64,000 bases of DNA from Bacillaceae bacterium (GTDB lineage Bacteria > Bacillota > Bacilli > JACDOE01), in assembly GCA_017656255.1 (NCBI GenBank), contig JACDOE010000002.1, forward strand, positions 68,033 to 132,032. Reading direction: 5' to 3'. A program made the position numbers and the translations under genes. The first letter of the stretch is position 1, and each line of letters opens with the position of its first letter. Positions 17,040-25,993 of the stretch are shown one piece after another. The notes under the pieces are model-generated. The model saw nothing but the letters and a program-made list of their open reading frames with translations, did not search any database and had not been told where the DNA came from.

Positions 17040-17855
17040 ATGAAACTGAATCAAGTCCATATTACCACACCGGAGCATATTTCTGTAAGTTTCAGGGTGG
17101 CCGGTCTGGGCAGCCGGGCCGCGTCCCACATGATTGATTCGTTTATCATCATGATTTTGTATTCCAGCCTCCTGTTCTCATTCGTTCTGCTGAGCGATTA
17201 TATGCCACAGATCACGTCCGAGGGTTACATCCTGGCCATACTGATTCTGATCCTGTCGTTTTTATGGTTTTTCTATTTTATCCTGTTTGAATTTTTTGCG
17301 GCCGGGCGCACGCCGGGCAAGATGCTGATCGGACTCCGGGTGGTCCAGGATAACGGGCAGTCCATTACGTTTCTCTCGGCTGTTTTACGAAATATTTTGC
17401 GCCTGATCGATCTGCTTCCCGCTATCTATGTTATCGGGATTTTGATGATCTTTTTCCATACCAGGCATAAACGGATCGGGGATCTGGCGGCGGGTACGAT
17501 GGTGATTTATGAAAACAGGAGGCGGCGCAGAAAATCCGGCATTGAAAAAGAACTGGAACAGAGGGGCATTGGCGTCGGCCGGATTCACCTGGATGAGCGG
17601 GCGAGCCAAAAGATCGGTGTGCGGGAATGGAAGCTGTTAAAAACTTATGTTGATCGCTGGCCGTCCCTGAACGATCGGGACCGGGACAGGATGACGGTTC
17701 AGGTCGCCGACATCTTGCTTCCGTTAGTGGGTCTGGACGCAAAGGGAAAACCTTATGCCGAACTTGAGAATGATCTCTTTGCGCTGTATCTTCAGCTTCG
17801 GGAAGACTGGGAATTTGGGCATGCGAAATCTGATGGTAAAAGTAAGGATGAATAA
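17040..17855 (+). CDS. RDD-family membrane protein with C-terminal cytoplasmic extension
   Basis: Start at 17040 (MKLNQVHITTP), with AAAGGA upstream; the region between this ATG and 16988 is the divergent promoter with the SpoIIM gene. 271 residues. RDD domain at about 15-160: the signature Arg-Asp-Asp positions read SRAASHMIDSF, TPGKMLIGLRVV and DLAAGTMV, with three helices. The remainder (about 165-271) is a charged helical cytoplasmic tail (ASQKIGVREWKLLKTYVDRW). RDD proteins have been linked to transport or stress; pairing with SpoIIM-like proteins is common. Coupled (2 bp gap) to the protease gene. Confidence 0.88.
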   Translation: MKLNQVHITTPEHISVSFRVAGLGSRAASHMIDSFIIMILYSSLLFSFVLLSDYMPQITSEGYILAILILILSFLWFFYFILFEFFAAGRTPGKMLIGLRVVQDNGQSITFLSAVLRNILRLIDLLPAIYVIGILMIFFHTRHKRIGDLAAGTMVIYENRRRRRKSGIEKELEQRGIGVGRIHLDERASQKIGVREWKLLKTYVDRWPSLNDRDRDRMTVQVADILLPLVGLDAKGKPYAELENDLFALYLQLREDWEFGHAKSDGKSKDE

Positions 17856-17857
17856 AT

Positions 17858-18688
17858 ATGAGCGATCACGAGGAAAAAAAGAAGGTGACTGATCCGGACC
17901 AGGAGTGGGAAGAAGACTGGGACTGGGATGAACTGGAGGATGAGGACGACGATCCGGATGCGGATATTCCCCCGCCGTTCTGGCAGCGTAAAATAGTACG
18001 GCGTGGCATCGCGACTCTGGTCGCCTTGATGCTGGTAGGAAACATCCTGGCCTTCTTGCCCAATATTTTCTCCTGGCCGGCAATTCAGTTTCTGAAGACA
18101 TCACGGGAACTCTCACAGAATGAGGACATTCGGGCCTATCGGGAGGCGGTTGTGGTCATTCTCGCGGAGAATCGCCGGGGAACCGGATTTCATGTTCAGG
18201 ACACCGGCCTGATCCTGACCAATGAACACGTCGTGGGCACTGTCGGCCAGGTCCTGGCCAGCTTTGGGGAAGACAGGCATTATCAGGCGGAAGTGGTGGC
18301 CCGGGATGAACAGCTCGATATTGCCGTTTTGAGGATTTCAGAAACCGATCTGCCCGGACTTCCGCTTGCTTCCGGGAAGGGCTGGAAACCCGGCGACCCG
18401 ATTTATATCATCGGAAATCCGCTTGTTTTTTCACGCATTGCCAATGAAGGGCAGGTGCGGGGACTGCTTCCAGATCGGGTTCCGTCCTTGATGGCATTAG
18501 ACGCACCGGTTTATAAAGGAAACAGCGGCAGTCCGGTGATCAACCGGGGTGGAGAAGTGGTCGGTGTCGTCTTTGCCACCACGAGGATCAAGGGCGAGGA
18601 TGGGTCTTCGGAAAAAGTGGGGCTGGCGGTGCCGGTGCCGCAGATTTTGCAGCGTTTTCCGGAGTTTTTTGGACAAATAGGTGAATGA
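17858..18688 (+). CDS. Membrane-anchored trypsin-like serine protease (HtrA-like, no PDZ)
   Basis: 276 residues. A very acidic cytoplasmic N-terminus (about 10-40, mostly Asp, Glu and Trp), one membrane helix (about 50-70), then a chymotrypsin-fold domain with the full triad: His124 (LTNEHVV), Asp154 (LDIAVLRI) and Ser223 (GNSGSPVI). The domain faces outside and there is room for no PDZ domain, unlike HtrA/DegP. Starts 2 bp after the RDD stop, so the two are coupled. Likely role is envelope protein quality control or regulated cleavage within this cluster; the substrate is unknown. Confidence 0.88.
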   Translation: MSDHEEKKKVTDPDQEWEEDWDWDELEDEDDDPDADIPPPFWQRKIVRRGIATLVALMLVGNILAFLPNIFSWPAIQFLKTSRELSQNEDIRAYREAVVVILAENRRGTGFHVQDTGLILTNEHVVGTVGQVLASFGEDRHYQAEVVARDEQLDIAVLRISETDLPGLPLASGKGWKPGDPIYIIGNPLVFSRIANEGQVRGLLPDRVPSLMALDAPVYKGNSGSPVINRGGEVVGVVFATTRIKGEDGSSEKVGLAVPVPQILQRFPEFFGQIGE

Positions 18689-18721
18689 TACAATCCAATT
18701 TGGAAAAGTGAGGTGTCTGTG

Positions 18722-19081
18722 ATGGAAAAGTTATTTTTCGTTCAACTGGGCATGGGGGCGGATCTGCACGGACAGGATATTACGACGGCGGCTGTGCGGG
18801 CGGTCCGGAATGCGATTCATCACAATTCGATGCCGGGGCTACGCTCGGTGTTGCCGGGGCAGGATATCAACAATATGAAAGTGAATGTCCGGCTGGCCGT
18901 GCCCTGTGATAAAGAGAAGCTGGATCAGGAAAAAGTGAAGCAGGTGCTTCCATACGGTGATGTGACGGTGGAAGTGGTGGATGGCGGGATGTTGACCACC
19001 AGCGGGGTGGTCTTGCCGGATAAACAGGATAAAAATGACTTGATTTATGTGGTGAATGCGGCGGTGGAAGTGGGGTATTAG
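18722..19081 (+). CDS. Lin0512-family protein
   Basis: 119 residues; the ATG at 18722 has GAGGTG 6 nt upstream, better than the in-frame GTG at 18713. The sequence FFVQLGMGADLHGQDITTAAV, then AIHHNSMPGL and a C-terminal VVNAAVEVGY, matches a small conserved family named after Listeria Lin0512, with no established activity. Cytoplasmic. Same strand as the protease gene, 33 bp downstream, so it may be the last gene of that transcript. Confidence 0.8.
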   Translation: MEKLFFVQLGMGADLHGQDITTAAVRAVRNAIHHNSMPGLRSVLPGQDINNMKVNVRLAVPCDKEKLDQEKVKQVLPYGDVTVEVVDGGMLTTSGVVLPDKQDKNDLIYVVNAAVEVGY

Positions 19082-19124
19082 GCTGATCCGGTGTATGTGA
19101 TCCGTTTAATGAAGGAGATTAAAA

Positions 19125-19655
19125 ATGAGAAGGGTTATTGTATTAATTATTTCTGCGCTATTGATAGCGGGTATCGTTGTTCTGAGCTTCACTATTGAGA
19201 ATGAATTAAGTGATGCTCAGATAGTTGATAAACTCAATGAATTCATTTCTCCCAAACTTCTTCATGATCCTATCAAAATTGAAAGACATGATGAACAAAA
19301 TACATATCTCGTCATGGGCAGGGATAATCAAAATAACACATATATTATCAACGTTAAACAAAACAGATTTAATGATTTAGAGATATTATGGACCGATATC
19401 ATAATCCCGCCTGGAAAACGTGATTTATCCTGGAGTTATTCTGATATTGGGGAAAAAAGCATCTTTGCAGGCGTCATTAAAAATCCTGATATTGATAAGA
19501 TCGAGTTAATCGGAGATTTTGATTCTTATAATATAAAATATGTAACGCTGGGGGAGACAAACGTTTTTTATACGATTTTCCCACATCGAATTAAGAGCCC
19601 CCGGGTCACTATTATTGGAAAAACAAAAGATGGAAAGATCATTTATGAGGATTAA
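19125..19655 (+). CDS. Secreted or anchored protein of unknown function
   Basis: 176 residues with one N-terminal hydrophobic segment (about 3-22, VIVLIISALLIAGIVVLSF) and no lipobox Cys, so it is probably anchored with the rest outside. The remainder is rich in Asn, Ile and Asp and predicted beta-strand; no family recognised. The gene is clearly more AT-rich than its neighbours, which suggests separate origin. AAGGAG 7 nt before ATG. Confidence 0.65.
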   Translation: MRRVIVLIISALLIAGIVVLSFTIENELSDAQIVDKLNEFISPKLLHDPIKIERHDEQNTYLVMGRDNQNNTYIINVKQNRFNDLEILWTDIIIPPGKRDLSWSYSDIGEKSIFAGVIKNPDIDKIELIGDFDSYNIKYVTLGETNVFYTIFPHRIKSPRVTIIGKTKDGKIIYED

Positions 19656-19765
19656 AAAATTAACAGGTTTAGCGTTAGAAAAGTATCCCAGCAACGATCC
19701 GCAGTGGAAGTGGGGGATTAAGTCTTGTTTGTGACAGGAGTCCAGGTGCCGGGAAAGGGGATTGA

Positions 19766-20284
19766 ATGTTTGATATGAATGATATTATTCTGCTTTTTCC
19801 GCTGGCCATCACGTTGCATAATCTTGAAGAAGCACTGTGGTTGCCCCGGTGGTCCAGACATGCGAAGCGGTATCATCAACCGGTGAAGCCAGGTGAATTT
19901 CATTTTGCCGTTATCGTGGTGACCCTGCTGGCTTATCTGGCGACAGCCCTATTTATGTATTTTCCGGAGCAGTTTGTGGCTCGTTCCGTGTTCGTCGGAT
20001 TTCTGGGGGCGATGATTTTTAATGCAATATTTCCGCATCTGGTTGCGACTATTTTTTTAAGAAAATATGCACCGGGGCTGATCACCGGGCTTTTTTTGAA
20101 TATACCGGTTAACCTGATGATTCTCGCAGAGTTGAAGCGTTCCGGACTGGTAGAAGTCCGGGAGGTGGTGCTGTCTACGGTGGTAGTCGGTGTGTTGTTA
20201 TTGTTGTTGATTCCAAAGTTGTTCAGATGGGGCAGTCGGCTGGTGGGAGAGTATGAAATGAAGGAGGAAGGCGGTACAGAATGA
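19766..20284 (+). CDS. HXXEE-domain membrane protein
   Basis: 172 residues with about four to five hydrophobic segments. The HNLEE motif near residue 18, followed by E and W, defines the HXXEE family, membrane proteins whose conserved His and Glu residues suggest metal binding or catalysis in the membrane; function unknown. A second family-like FPHLVATIF motif lies near 90-98. Its stop overlaps the start of the SLH-domain gene as ATGA, so the two are cotranslated. Confidence 0.78.
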   Translation: MFDMNDIILLFPLAITLHNLEEALWLPRWSRHAKRYHQPVKPGEFHFAVIVVTLLAYLATALFMYFPEQFVARSVFVGFLGAMIFNAIFPHLVATIFLRKYAPGLITGLFLNIPVNLMILAELKRSGLVEVREVVLSTVVVGVLLLLLIPKLFRWGSRLVGEYEMKEEGGTE

Positions 20285-21294
20285 GCATGAGAAAATTTAA
20301 GTTTCTTGCTTTATTTATGGTGATGCTGTTGGGGTTGCATACATATGTTGTGCCCGTTGTGACGGGAGCAGGCTTTTTTAAAGATGTTGAACCGGGCCAC
20401 TGGGCTTATGAATCGATACAAAAGGCGGTCCGGGACGGGGTGGTTGACGGTTTTCCGGATGGAACCTTCAGGCCGGACCAGGCCGTGACGGAAGAGCAGT
20501 TTGCCAGAATGACCTTCCATACACTGGTGACACCTGTCGATTTGGAAGCGGATCAACACTGGTCGGATTTTTATTATATTTTTTTTAAAGAGAATGAGAC
20601 ACCTTTAAAAGGTCATGATGATCTCAATGCCCGTGCACGTACCATCGATCGTGGATTTACGGCTGTGTTTATTGCCAGTCTGGTATCCGGGGACATGATG
20701 GACGAAGACGAGGCGATCCGGTATATGTTTGATCATGGATTTACCCGTGGCGTGAAAAGTGGAGGGACCATGATTGAAAGATATGCGCCGCGCAAAGCCT
20801 TAACCCGGGCGGAAGCTGTTGTCATTTTACAGCGCGTTTATGCAGAAACCGGAATGCTTGATTTAAGTGAACCGGAAACGGAACCGGACGAGAATATGGA
20901 GCGGGACCTGAATCCTGTCCTGCAAACGAATCCGGACCTTGATAAAATGGAAAGCATGGAAGCATTGAAAGAGAAGCTGCAGGAAATGGGATACACGGTC
21001 GATCCGCTGGGAGATATGGGATTTACGGTTTTGGATGACGAACTGCCGCCTCTGGTGATGTACACGAAAAATAGTCATATTGGTGTTTATGATTACACGA
21101 AACCGGACGCAATATCCATTATGTATAAAATTCTTGAGTTTGATTACGGGATTGAAAACAGGGAAGCGGTGGAGCAGGCGGTTGTGAAGGCTTTGAAGGA
21201 GCCTGACCGGTATCATGTAGTGCATGCAGGCGATGTGACACTGAAGGTGATCGGTTCGAATACGGACCCGAAGGTGTTTGCCATTCATTTTTAA
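20281..21294 (+). CDS. SLH-domain surface protein
   Basis: 337 residues. Signal peptide about 1-30 (FLALFMVMLLGLHTYVVPVV, cleavage near GAGFF). One clear S-layer homology domain at about 32-78 (FFKDVEPGHWAYESIQKAV; GFPDGTFRPDQAVTEEQFAR) and the remains of a further one ending PRKALTRAEAVVILQRVY near 165-187. SLH domains bind pyruvylated secondary cell-wall polysaccharide. The C-terminal half (about 195-337) is acidic then a mixed alpha/beta domain with no recognised family. Cotranslated with the HXXEE protein. Confidence 0.82.
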   Translation: MSMRKFKFLALFMVMLLGLHTYVVPVVTGAGFFKDVEPGHWAYESIQKAVRDGVVDGFPDGTFRPDQAVTEEQFARMTFHTLVTPVDLEADQHWSDFYYIFFKENETPLKGHDDLNARARTIDRGFTAVFIASLVSGDMMDEDEAIRYMFDHGFTRGVKSGGTMIERYAPRKALTRAEAVVILQRVYAETGMLDLSEPETEPDENMERDLNPVLQTNPDLDKMESMEALKEKLQEMGYTVDPLGDMGFTVLDDELPPLVMYTKNSHIGVYDYTKPDAISIMYKILEFDYGIENREAVEQAVVKALKEPDRYHVVHAGDVTLKVIGSNTDPKVFAIHF

Positions 21295-21449
21295 GGAGTC
21301 GGATGTCAGATCCGCCTCCAATTCTTTTTCAACATGCTATAATAATAGTAAGAATCCAGGACCTCCAGTCCTCTAATCTCACAACAGATGTCACAATTCT
21401 CACAGCTCCTTCTTTTGCATCGGGTAATAGATGAAAGGAAGTGGGTTCC

Positions 21450-22271
21450 ATGGGATTGTTGCACCCGAACGTGACGATTTTGAATCTGGACGGGACTTAT
21501 CTGAAACAGGGAAAACTCCTTCGTTGTCCTCACCGACGCATTGATTTGGCCGATATTCCTCATACCCGACTCTACTGCAATCCATTTTCGTACAGGAAGT
21601 TGCAAAAAAGGTTACGTTCTGTCCCGAACGGTATCACCTTTATTGGAAGCGGCGAGTATCATTATATCACCACGCTTTTTCTCTCAAAAATTAACGAACC
21701 GTTCAGCCTGATTCTACTGGATCATCACACGGATATGAAGTCGGATGCCGATCTGTTGACATGCGGCTCCTGGGTAATTGATGCCCTGCAACACCTGCCG
21801 ATGCTTGAAAAAGTCATCATCATCGGAGCCGATCCGGATACGGGACATCTGCATGATCAGGAACTGGCGAACAGAGTGGAGATAATGACGCCGCAGGCAC
21901 TCCGGTCTTCACGGCTTTCATTTGTGTTGTCCCGTGTACTCCGTAAAATCAGAACGGAAACGGTGTATGTCAGTATCGACAAGGATGTGCTGCACCCGGA
22001 TGATGCAAAGACGCGCTGGGATCAGGGCGAATTGAGGCTGGAAGAACTGTTGCGGGTACTTTCGTTTTTGCTGAGGACCAAACGGGTGGCCGGGTTGGAT
22101 GTGTGCGGGGAATACCCGGTTTCGCCGTTGGATGATTTGAATCCGGAGGTCCAAAAAGCGGTCAGTATTAATGAAGCCGCCAATGTGAAAATTCTGGAAG
22201 TCACAGGGGTGTTTGGCGGGAAAAACAGTCCGTTTCATTATACAGGTGTTAAGCGATTCGGGGGAATTTAG
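21450..22271 (+). CDS. Arginase/agmatinase-fold protein
   Basis: Start at 21450 (MGLLHPNV), 9 nt after AAAGGAA. 273 residues. The metal-binding motifs of the ureohydrolase superfamily are visible: LLDHHTDM (in place of DAHxD), VSIDKDVL (SxDxDxxDP-like) and GLDVCGEYP (E/D-containing end). The conserved proline after the second motif and the first His motif GGxHS are degenerate (FIGSGEYHY), so it may act on a non-classical substrate. Shorter than typical arginases (about 300). Single gene. Confidence 0.72.
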   Translation: MGLLHPNVTILNLDGTYLKQGKLLRCPHRRIDLADIPHTRLYCNPFSYRKLQKRLRSVPNGITFIGSGEYHYITTLFLSKINEPFSLILLDHHTDMKSDADLLTCGSWVIDALQHLPMLEKVIIIGADPDTGHLHDQELANRVEIMTPQALRSSRLSFVLSRVLRKIRTETVYVSIDKDVLHPDDAKTRWDQGELRLEELLRVLSFLLRTKRVAGLDVCGEYPVSPLDDLNPEVQKAVSINEAANVKILEVTGVFGGKNSPFHYTGVKRFGGI

Positions 22272-22287
22272 GGGATCCGTTAACCCG

Positions 22288-22593
22288 TTACAGGACAGAA
22301 AGGATCAGCAAACCCAGCGATAAGAGAAGCAGAACCCTGGTCACTCCCTTCGGCAGGGGACGATTTCGTACACTTTTGAACCATCCGGAAAATTGCAACG
22401 TGTTACGGTAAAAGACGAACAGAAAAATCAGATTGGCGATACCGCTTAGTCTATAATCGATGTTCTTAATGTGGAACAGGGTGTGCAGGAGTTGAAATAG
22501 CAGTTCTTCGATGAATCCCAGAATCATAAGCCCGATAAACAGATAGGCAAGGATACGGATATATTCCAGTAGAAATCCCAGTGTTTTGGCCAT
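22288..22593 (-). CDS. Small membrane protein, unknown function
   Basis: I placed the start at 22593 (MAKTLGFLLEYIRI), 9 nt after AAAGG; the longer reading to 22734 begins in non-coding-looking sequence. 101 residues with three hydrophobic segments (ILAYLFIGLMILGFIEELLF; IANLIFLFVFY; VLLLLSLGLLILSVL). No family recognised. Convergent with the arginase-fold gene, divergent from the gene at 22799. Confidence 0.6.
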   Translation of the reverse strand: MAKTLGFLLEYIRILAYLFIGLMILGFIEELLFQLLHTLFHIKNIDYRLSGIANLIFLFVFYRNTLQFSGWFKSVRNRPLPKGVTRVLLLLSLGLLILSVL

Positions 22594-22798
22594 ACCAGAC
22601 ATCCTTTCGCACAAATAGATAAAAACATTTTTCTTAAAAGGGAATTTAGTGAAGAGGCGTTGGACATAAAAGGGTTCAACGTCTTTTTCAAAGTGTGCCT
22701 CATTCATTATGTTACTTTTATGATAATGAATCATATCAAACTACAGGGATTCGTTAAAAATGTTAAAATATGAAAAAACAGTAACGGGAGAGAGCTTT

Positions 22799-23377
22799 AT
22801 GTCTAAATTCAAGTGGACTGTTATATTTTTAAATGTTTGTTTTTTACTTATTTTACTCACTTTTATGCTGAATGGAAATGACAAAGAAAGCGAAGTAACA
22901 GAAAATATGAGAACGTTTATTGAAAATGAAAAAATAATAAGGGGTGAGTTCTATCAGATATTATCTTTAACTTCAATAACTGATGAAGATAACAGACTTC
23001 GATTAGGATTTATAAACAATCTTAGAAATGCCGAAAAACTTTTATATCACAATGAACTACTCTATCACCGAACGCTGGCTCATATTCCCATAGAGTTAAA
23101 ATCTTTTAATGAAGATGGGCTTAATTTAGTAAATGAACTGTGGATCAGTGCATCGAAAGAGCAAATAAATGAAAGTCAAATAACAAGAATTAAAGAATAC
23201 GTAGAAACACAATCTTTCATCATCAAAGAAATTCAAAAAACCAATAGGTTATGGGAAAGGGAACCCGATGAAATAAGTGAAATTTTAAAGAATATCGTTA
23301 ATGAAGCTGTGAATGAAATGATTTCAAAAAACAAAAGCGCACTCCCTACACGGGTCATCAATCATGAAAGTAAATAG
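22799..23377 (+). CDS. Anchored helical protein, unknown function
   Basis: Start at 22799 (MSKFKWTVIF) behind CGGGAG. 192 residues: one N-terminal membrane helix (about 7-25, VIFLNVCFLLILLTFML), then an all-helical, Asn/Glu/Lys-rich extracytoplasmic region. No family recognised. Strongly AT-rich compared with the surroundings, as in the genes at 19125, 29305 and 48333. Convergent with liaR, with only 6 bp between the stops. Confidence 0.6.
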   Translation: MSKFKWTVIFLNVCFLLILLTFMLNGNDKESEVTENMRTFIENEKIIRGEFYQILSLTSITDEDNRLRLGFINNLRNAEKLLYHNELLYHRTLAHIPIELKSFNEDGLNLVNELWISASKEQINESQITRIKEYVETQSFIIKEIQKTNRLWEREPDEISEILKNIVNEAVNEMISKNKSALPTRVINHESK

Positions 23378-23383
23378 AATCAT

Positions 23384-24016
23384 TTATTTGACCAACCCGT
23401 TCCGATAGGCATAAATAGCGGCCTGCGTCCGATCCTCCACATCCAGTTTTGTCAGAATACTGGTCACATGGGCTTTCACCGTCTTGACCGTTATGTAGAG
23501 TTCATCGCTAATTTCCTGATTGGATTTGCCGTCGGCAATCAGGCGCAGGACTTCCAGTTCCCGCTCTGTCAATGAATCATGCGGTTTGGGGCTCGTGTGG
23601 CTTCGCATACGTGCCACGACTTTACCCGTTACCTGTTGTTCCAGCACGGCTTCTCCGCGAGCGGCAGCCCGGATCGCTTCCGCGATCTCTTCGGCACCGG
23701 ATGTTTTCAGCAAATAACTTAAGGCGCCGGCTTCCAGAACCGGGTACACTTTATCATCATCCACAAAACTGGTTAACACAATAATACGGGCCTCTTTCAT
23801 CCGGTTGCAGATTTCACGGGTAGCCTCAATGCCGTCCATGTCATCCATCACCAGATCCATCAGGATCACATCGGGTTGATGTTCCATGGCCAGTTGCACC
23901 GCTTCTTTCCCGTTACACCCTTCCGCTACCACTTCAATATCATCCTGGGATGAGAGGTAAGCGGACAGACCCATTCGAACCATTTCATGATCATCCACCA
24001 GCAACACGCGTATCAT
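23384..24016 (-). CDS. liaR: LiaR response regulator
   Basis: 210 residues, NarL/FixJ family. Receiver domain with acidic pocket DDH (8-10) and phospho-acceptor Asp54 (VILMDLVMDDMDG), then a LuxR-type helix-turn-helix (about 145-205, LTEREVLRLIADGKSNQEI-like). It receives phosphate from LiaS and activates the lia promoter during cell-envelope stress such as lipid II-targeting antibiotics. Last gene of liaIHGFSR, 12 bp after liaS. GGAGGG site 9 nt before ATG. Confidence 0.92.
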   Translation of the reverse strand: MIRVLLVDDHEMVRMGLSAYLSSQDDIEVVAEGCNGKEAVQLAMEHQPDVILMDLVMDDMDGIEATREICNRMKEARIIVLTSFVDDDKVYPVLEAGALSYLLKTSGAEEIAEAIRAAARGEAVLEQQVTGKVVARMRSHTSPKPHDSLTERELEVLRLIADGKSNQEISDELYITVKTVKAHVTSILTKLDVEDRTQAAIYAYRNGLVK

Positions 24017-24028
24017 TGAACTTCCCTC

Positions 24029-25084
24029 CTAATCGCTTTGGACAAGCGGTACTTTCACTTCCAGTTGTGTTCCTTTTCCCGGTATGGACATGATTTCAAA
24101 CACGCCGCCGATTTCATTGACCCGCTCCTGAATGGTCTGCAGACCGTAGGATGAACTTTTCTGTTCATTGATATCAAAACCGATACCGTCGTCGATGATC
24201 TTGAGGTGAATCCGGTCTCCCACCCGGTTCAGGCGGAGATTGACCGTACTTGCTCTGGCATGCCGCAGGGCATTGGATAACCCCTCCTGAACGATGCGGA
24301 ACAGGTGGTCTTCCACGCCTCTGGAGAGCCCTTCTATTTCGTCCACGTACCATTTTAGTGTCAACGCATTCTGTTTGCCGTCCAACTCTTTTAATAATCC
24401 TTCAATACCTTCTTTCAAACCTTTTCCTTCGAGGTGGACCGGGCGTAACTGGAGCAACAGAGCACGCATTTCCGTCTGGGCTTCGCCGGCCATTCTGGCT
24501 ATGGTGGCGATTTGCTCAGCTGCCTGGTTCGGTTTGGTTTTCAATGTATTTTGTACAGCAGAGGACATCATGGAGATGGCGAACAGCTGCTGACTGACGG
24601 CATCATGAAGTTCACGGGCCAGCCGTTGCCGTTCTTCATGGATGGCGGATTCCTTGAGAGCTTCGTTCCATTCCGCTTTTTCAGCCGACAGTTTTTGCAG
24701 CGAGGCAACCTGTTTTTCAATGCGGTCGGCCATGGTGTTGACATGTTGCGCCATTAATCCGATTTCATCGTCTCCCAGTTCCGGTGCGCGCTGGGACAAG
24801 TCACCGCGCTCCAGTTTGAGGATGACTTCCACCAGCACTTCCAGTCGCTTTTTGATCAGGTTGCCGAAAATATAGCCGAACACAGCCCCGATCAGGACCA
24901 CCGTTGTGAGAATCAAGAAGCCATAGGGAATACCGAGGATTTTTTTCTCGATGAAATCTTTCAGTTTTATATCTTCCATAGAGAGTATAAAGAAGACAGC
25001 GGCCAGACCGGAGAGAAAGCACATCCACACGGCGAAACGCATGAAGCGCCACTGTACATTCATCAATCTACGCCGGGGCAGCAT
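24029..25084 (-). CDS. liaS: LiaS sensor histidine kinase
   Basis: 351 residues. Two membrane helices (about 17-36 and 52-74) bracket a very short extracytoplasmic loop, typical of intramembrane-sensing kinases; then HAMP (about 75-130), HisKA_3 dimerisation domain with phospho-acceptor His160 (RLARELHDAVSQQL), and an HATPase domain (EGLSNALRHARA, IIDDGIGFD, YGLQTIQERV). It is held inactive by LiaF and phosphorylates LiaR. The start shares one base with the liaF stop (TGATG), so translation is coupled. Confidence 0.93.
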   Translation of the reverse strand: MLPRRRLMNVQWRFMRFAVWMCFLSGLAAVFFILSMEDIKLKDFIEKKILGIPYGFLILTTVVLIGAVFGYIFGNLIKKRLEVLVEVILKLERGDLSQRAPELGDDEIGLMAQHVNTMADRIEKQVASLQKLSAEKAEWNEALKESAIHEERQRLARELHDAVSQQLFAISMMSSAVQNTLKTKPNQAAEQIATIARMAGEAQTEMRALLLQLRPVHLEGKGLKEGIEGLLKELDGKQNALTLKWYVDEIEGLSRGVEDHLFRIVQEGLSNALRHARASTVNLRLNRVGDRIHLKIIDDGIGFDINEQKSSSYGLQTIQERVNEIGGVFEIMSIPGKGTQLEVKVPLVQSD

Positions 25085-25959
25085 CAGATGTACCTCACAT
25101 CAATGTCTCCGATAAACAGAGACAGCATGATTTTAACCCGCCGTGTGGAAGTCTGGTAGTCCCGGGTGGAAACGGCAATGTGACGGTTGATACCACCCTG
25201 CTGGTATCCCAGTATATCGAGATCGCCCACGGTGACGGTGGCGTTGACGGAAACATCCAGGTCATAGGGAATGTAAATGTCGATATCCCCGATCCAACCG
25301 TTGATGATCAGGACGGTTTCACCTTCTGCGATCAGGGCTTTGGACAAATCGATCTTGACATCCCCGATTCCGTGCCAGATGTTCATATCTTTTAATTCAA
25401 AACGCTGGTTCATCAAGTGAAAATCCCCCAGCAGGGAACTTTTAAAAGTGGGGGTGGTGGTCTCTTTCCCCCGGTACGTTTTCTCCCGGTTCGTCTGTTC
25501 GGAATGCGACTGGTCCCGGGACGGCGTATGAAGTTCTACTTGATGTTGCGGGTCTTTTTTCAGATTTTCCTGTCTGATTTTTTCGATTTCCTGATCGATG
25601 GGATCATTTTCCGGCTCAAGATTCGGCTCGGGCTCGGGTGCGTTTTCCCGTTCCACTTTGACTTCTTTCTTCTTCCCGTTTATCATGCGATAGCCGAAGT
25701 AAACGAAAATGGCAGCAATAACCAGTCCGCCTATATCGATATGGAACACGTTATCAAATAAGGCGATGGCTGAGAGGAGAAGAAAGAACCCCCCGATCAT
25801 CCGCATATTTTTTTGATACAGGATGATCCCGATGCCGAAGAGGATTAATGGACCAATCAAAATCCCCAGATCAATGCCGGTGCCCAGTGTTTCCATAAGA
25901 ATGTCAAAGCCCAGAATTAATAGAATCAGTCCGATGATATAATTTCTCGATGTCTTCAT
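25084..25959 (-). CDS. liaF: LiaF-like inhibitor of LiaRS
   Basis: 291 residues. N-terminal half with four short hydrophobic segments (about 8-95, including GILIGPLILFGIGIIL), a charged cytoplasmic linker rich in Glu, Asn and Pro (about 95-170), and a C-terminal cell-wall-active antibiotic response domain (about 180-291) with repeated GDI/GDID strands ending FIGDIDVRYI. LiaF keeps LiaS inactive without stress. Lies between liaG and liaS, in the B. subtilis order; AAAGGCGGG before ATG. Confidence 0.9.
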   Translation of the reverse strand: MKTSRNYIIGLILLILGFDILMETLGTGIDLGILIGPLILFGIGIILYQKNMRMIGGFFLLLSAIALFDNVFHIDIGGLVIAAIFVYFGYRMINGKKKEVKVERENAPEPEPNLEPENDPIDQEIEKIRQENLKKDPQHQVELHTPSRDQSHSEQTNREKTYRGKETTTPTFKSSLLGDFHLMNQRFELKDMNIWHGIGDVKIDLSKALIAEGETVLIINGWIGDIDIYIPYDLDVSVNATVTVGDLDILGYQQGGINRHIAVSTRDYQTSTRRVKIMLSLFIGDIDVRYI

Positions 25960-25993
25960 AGGATTCCCGCCTTTCTCTCACCCGGAAAAGGCT

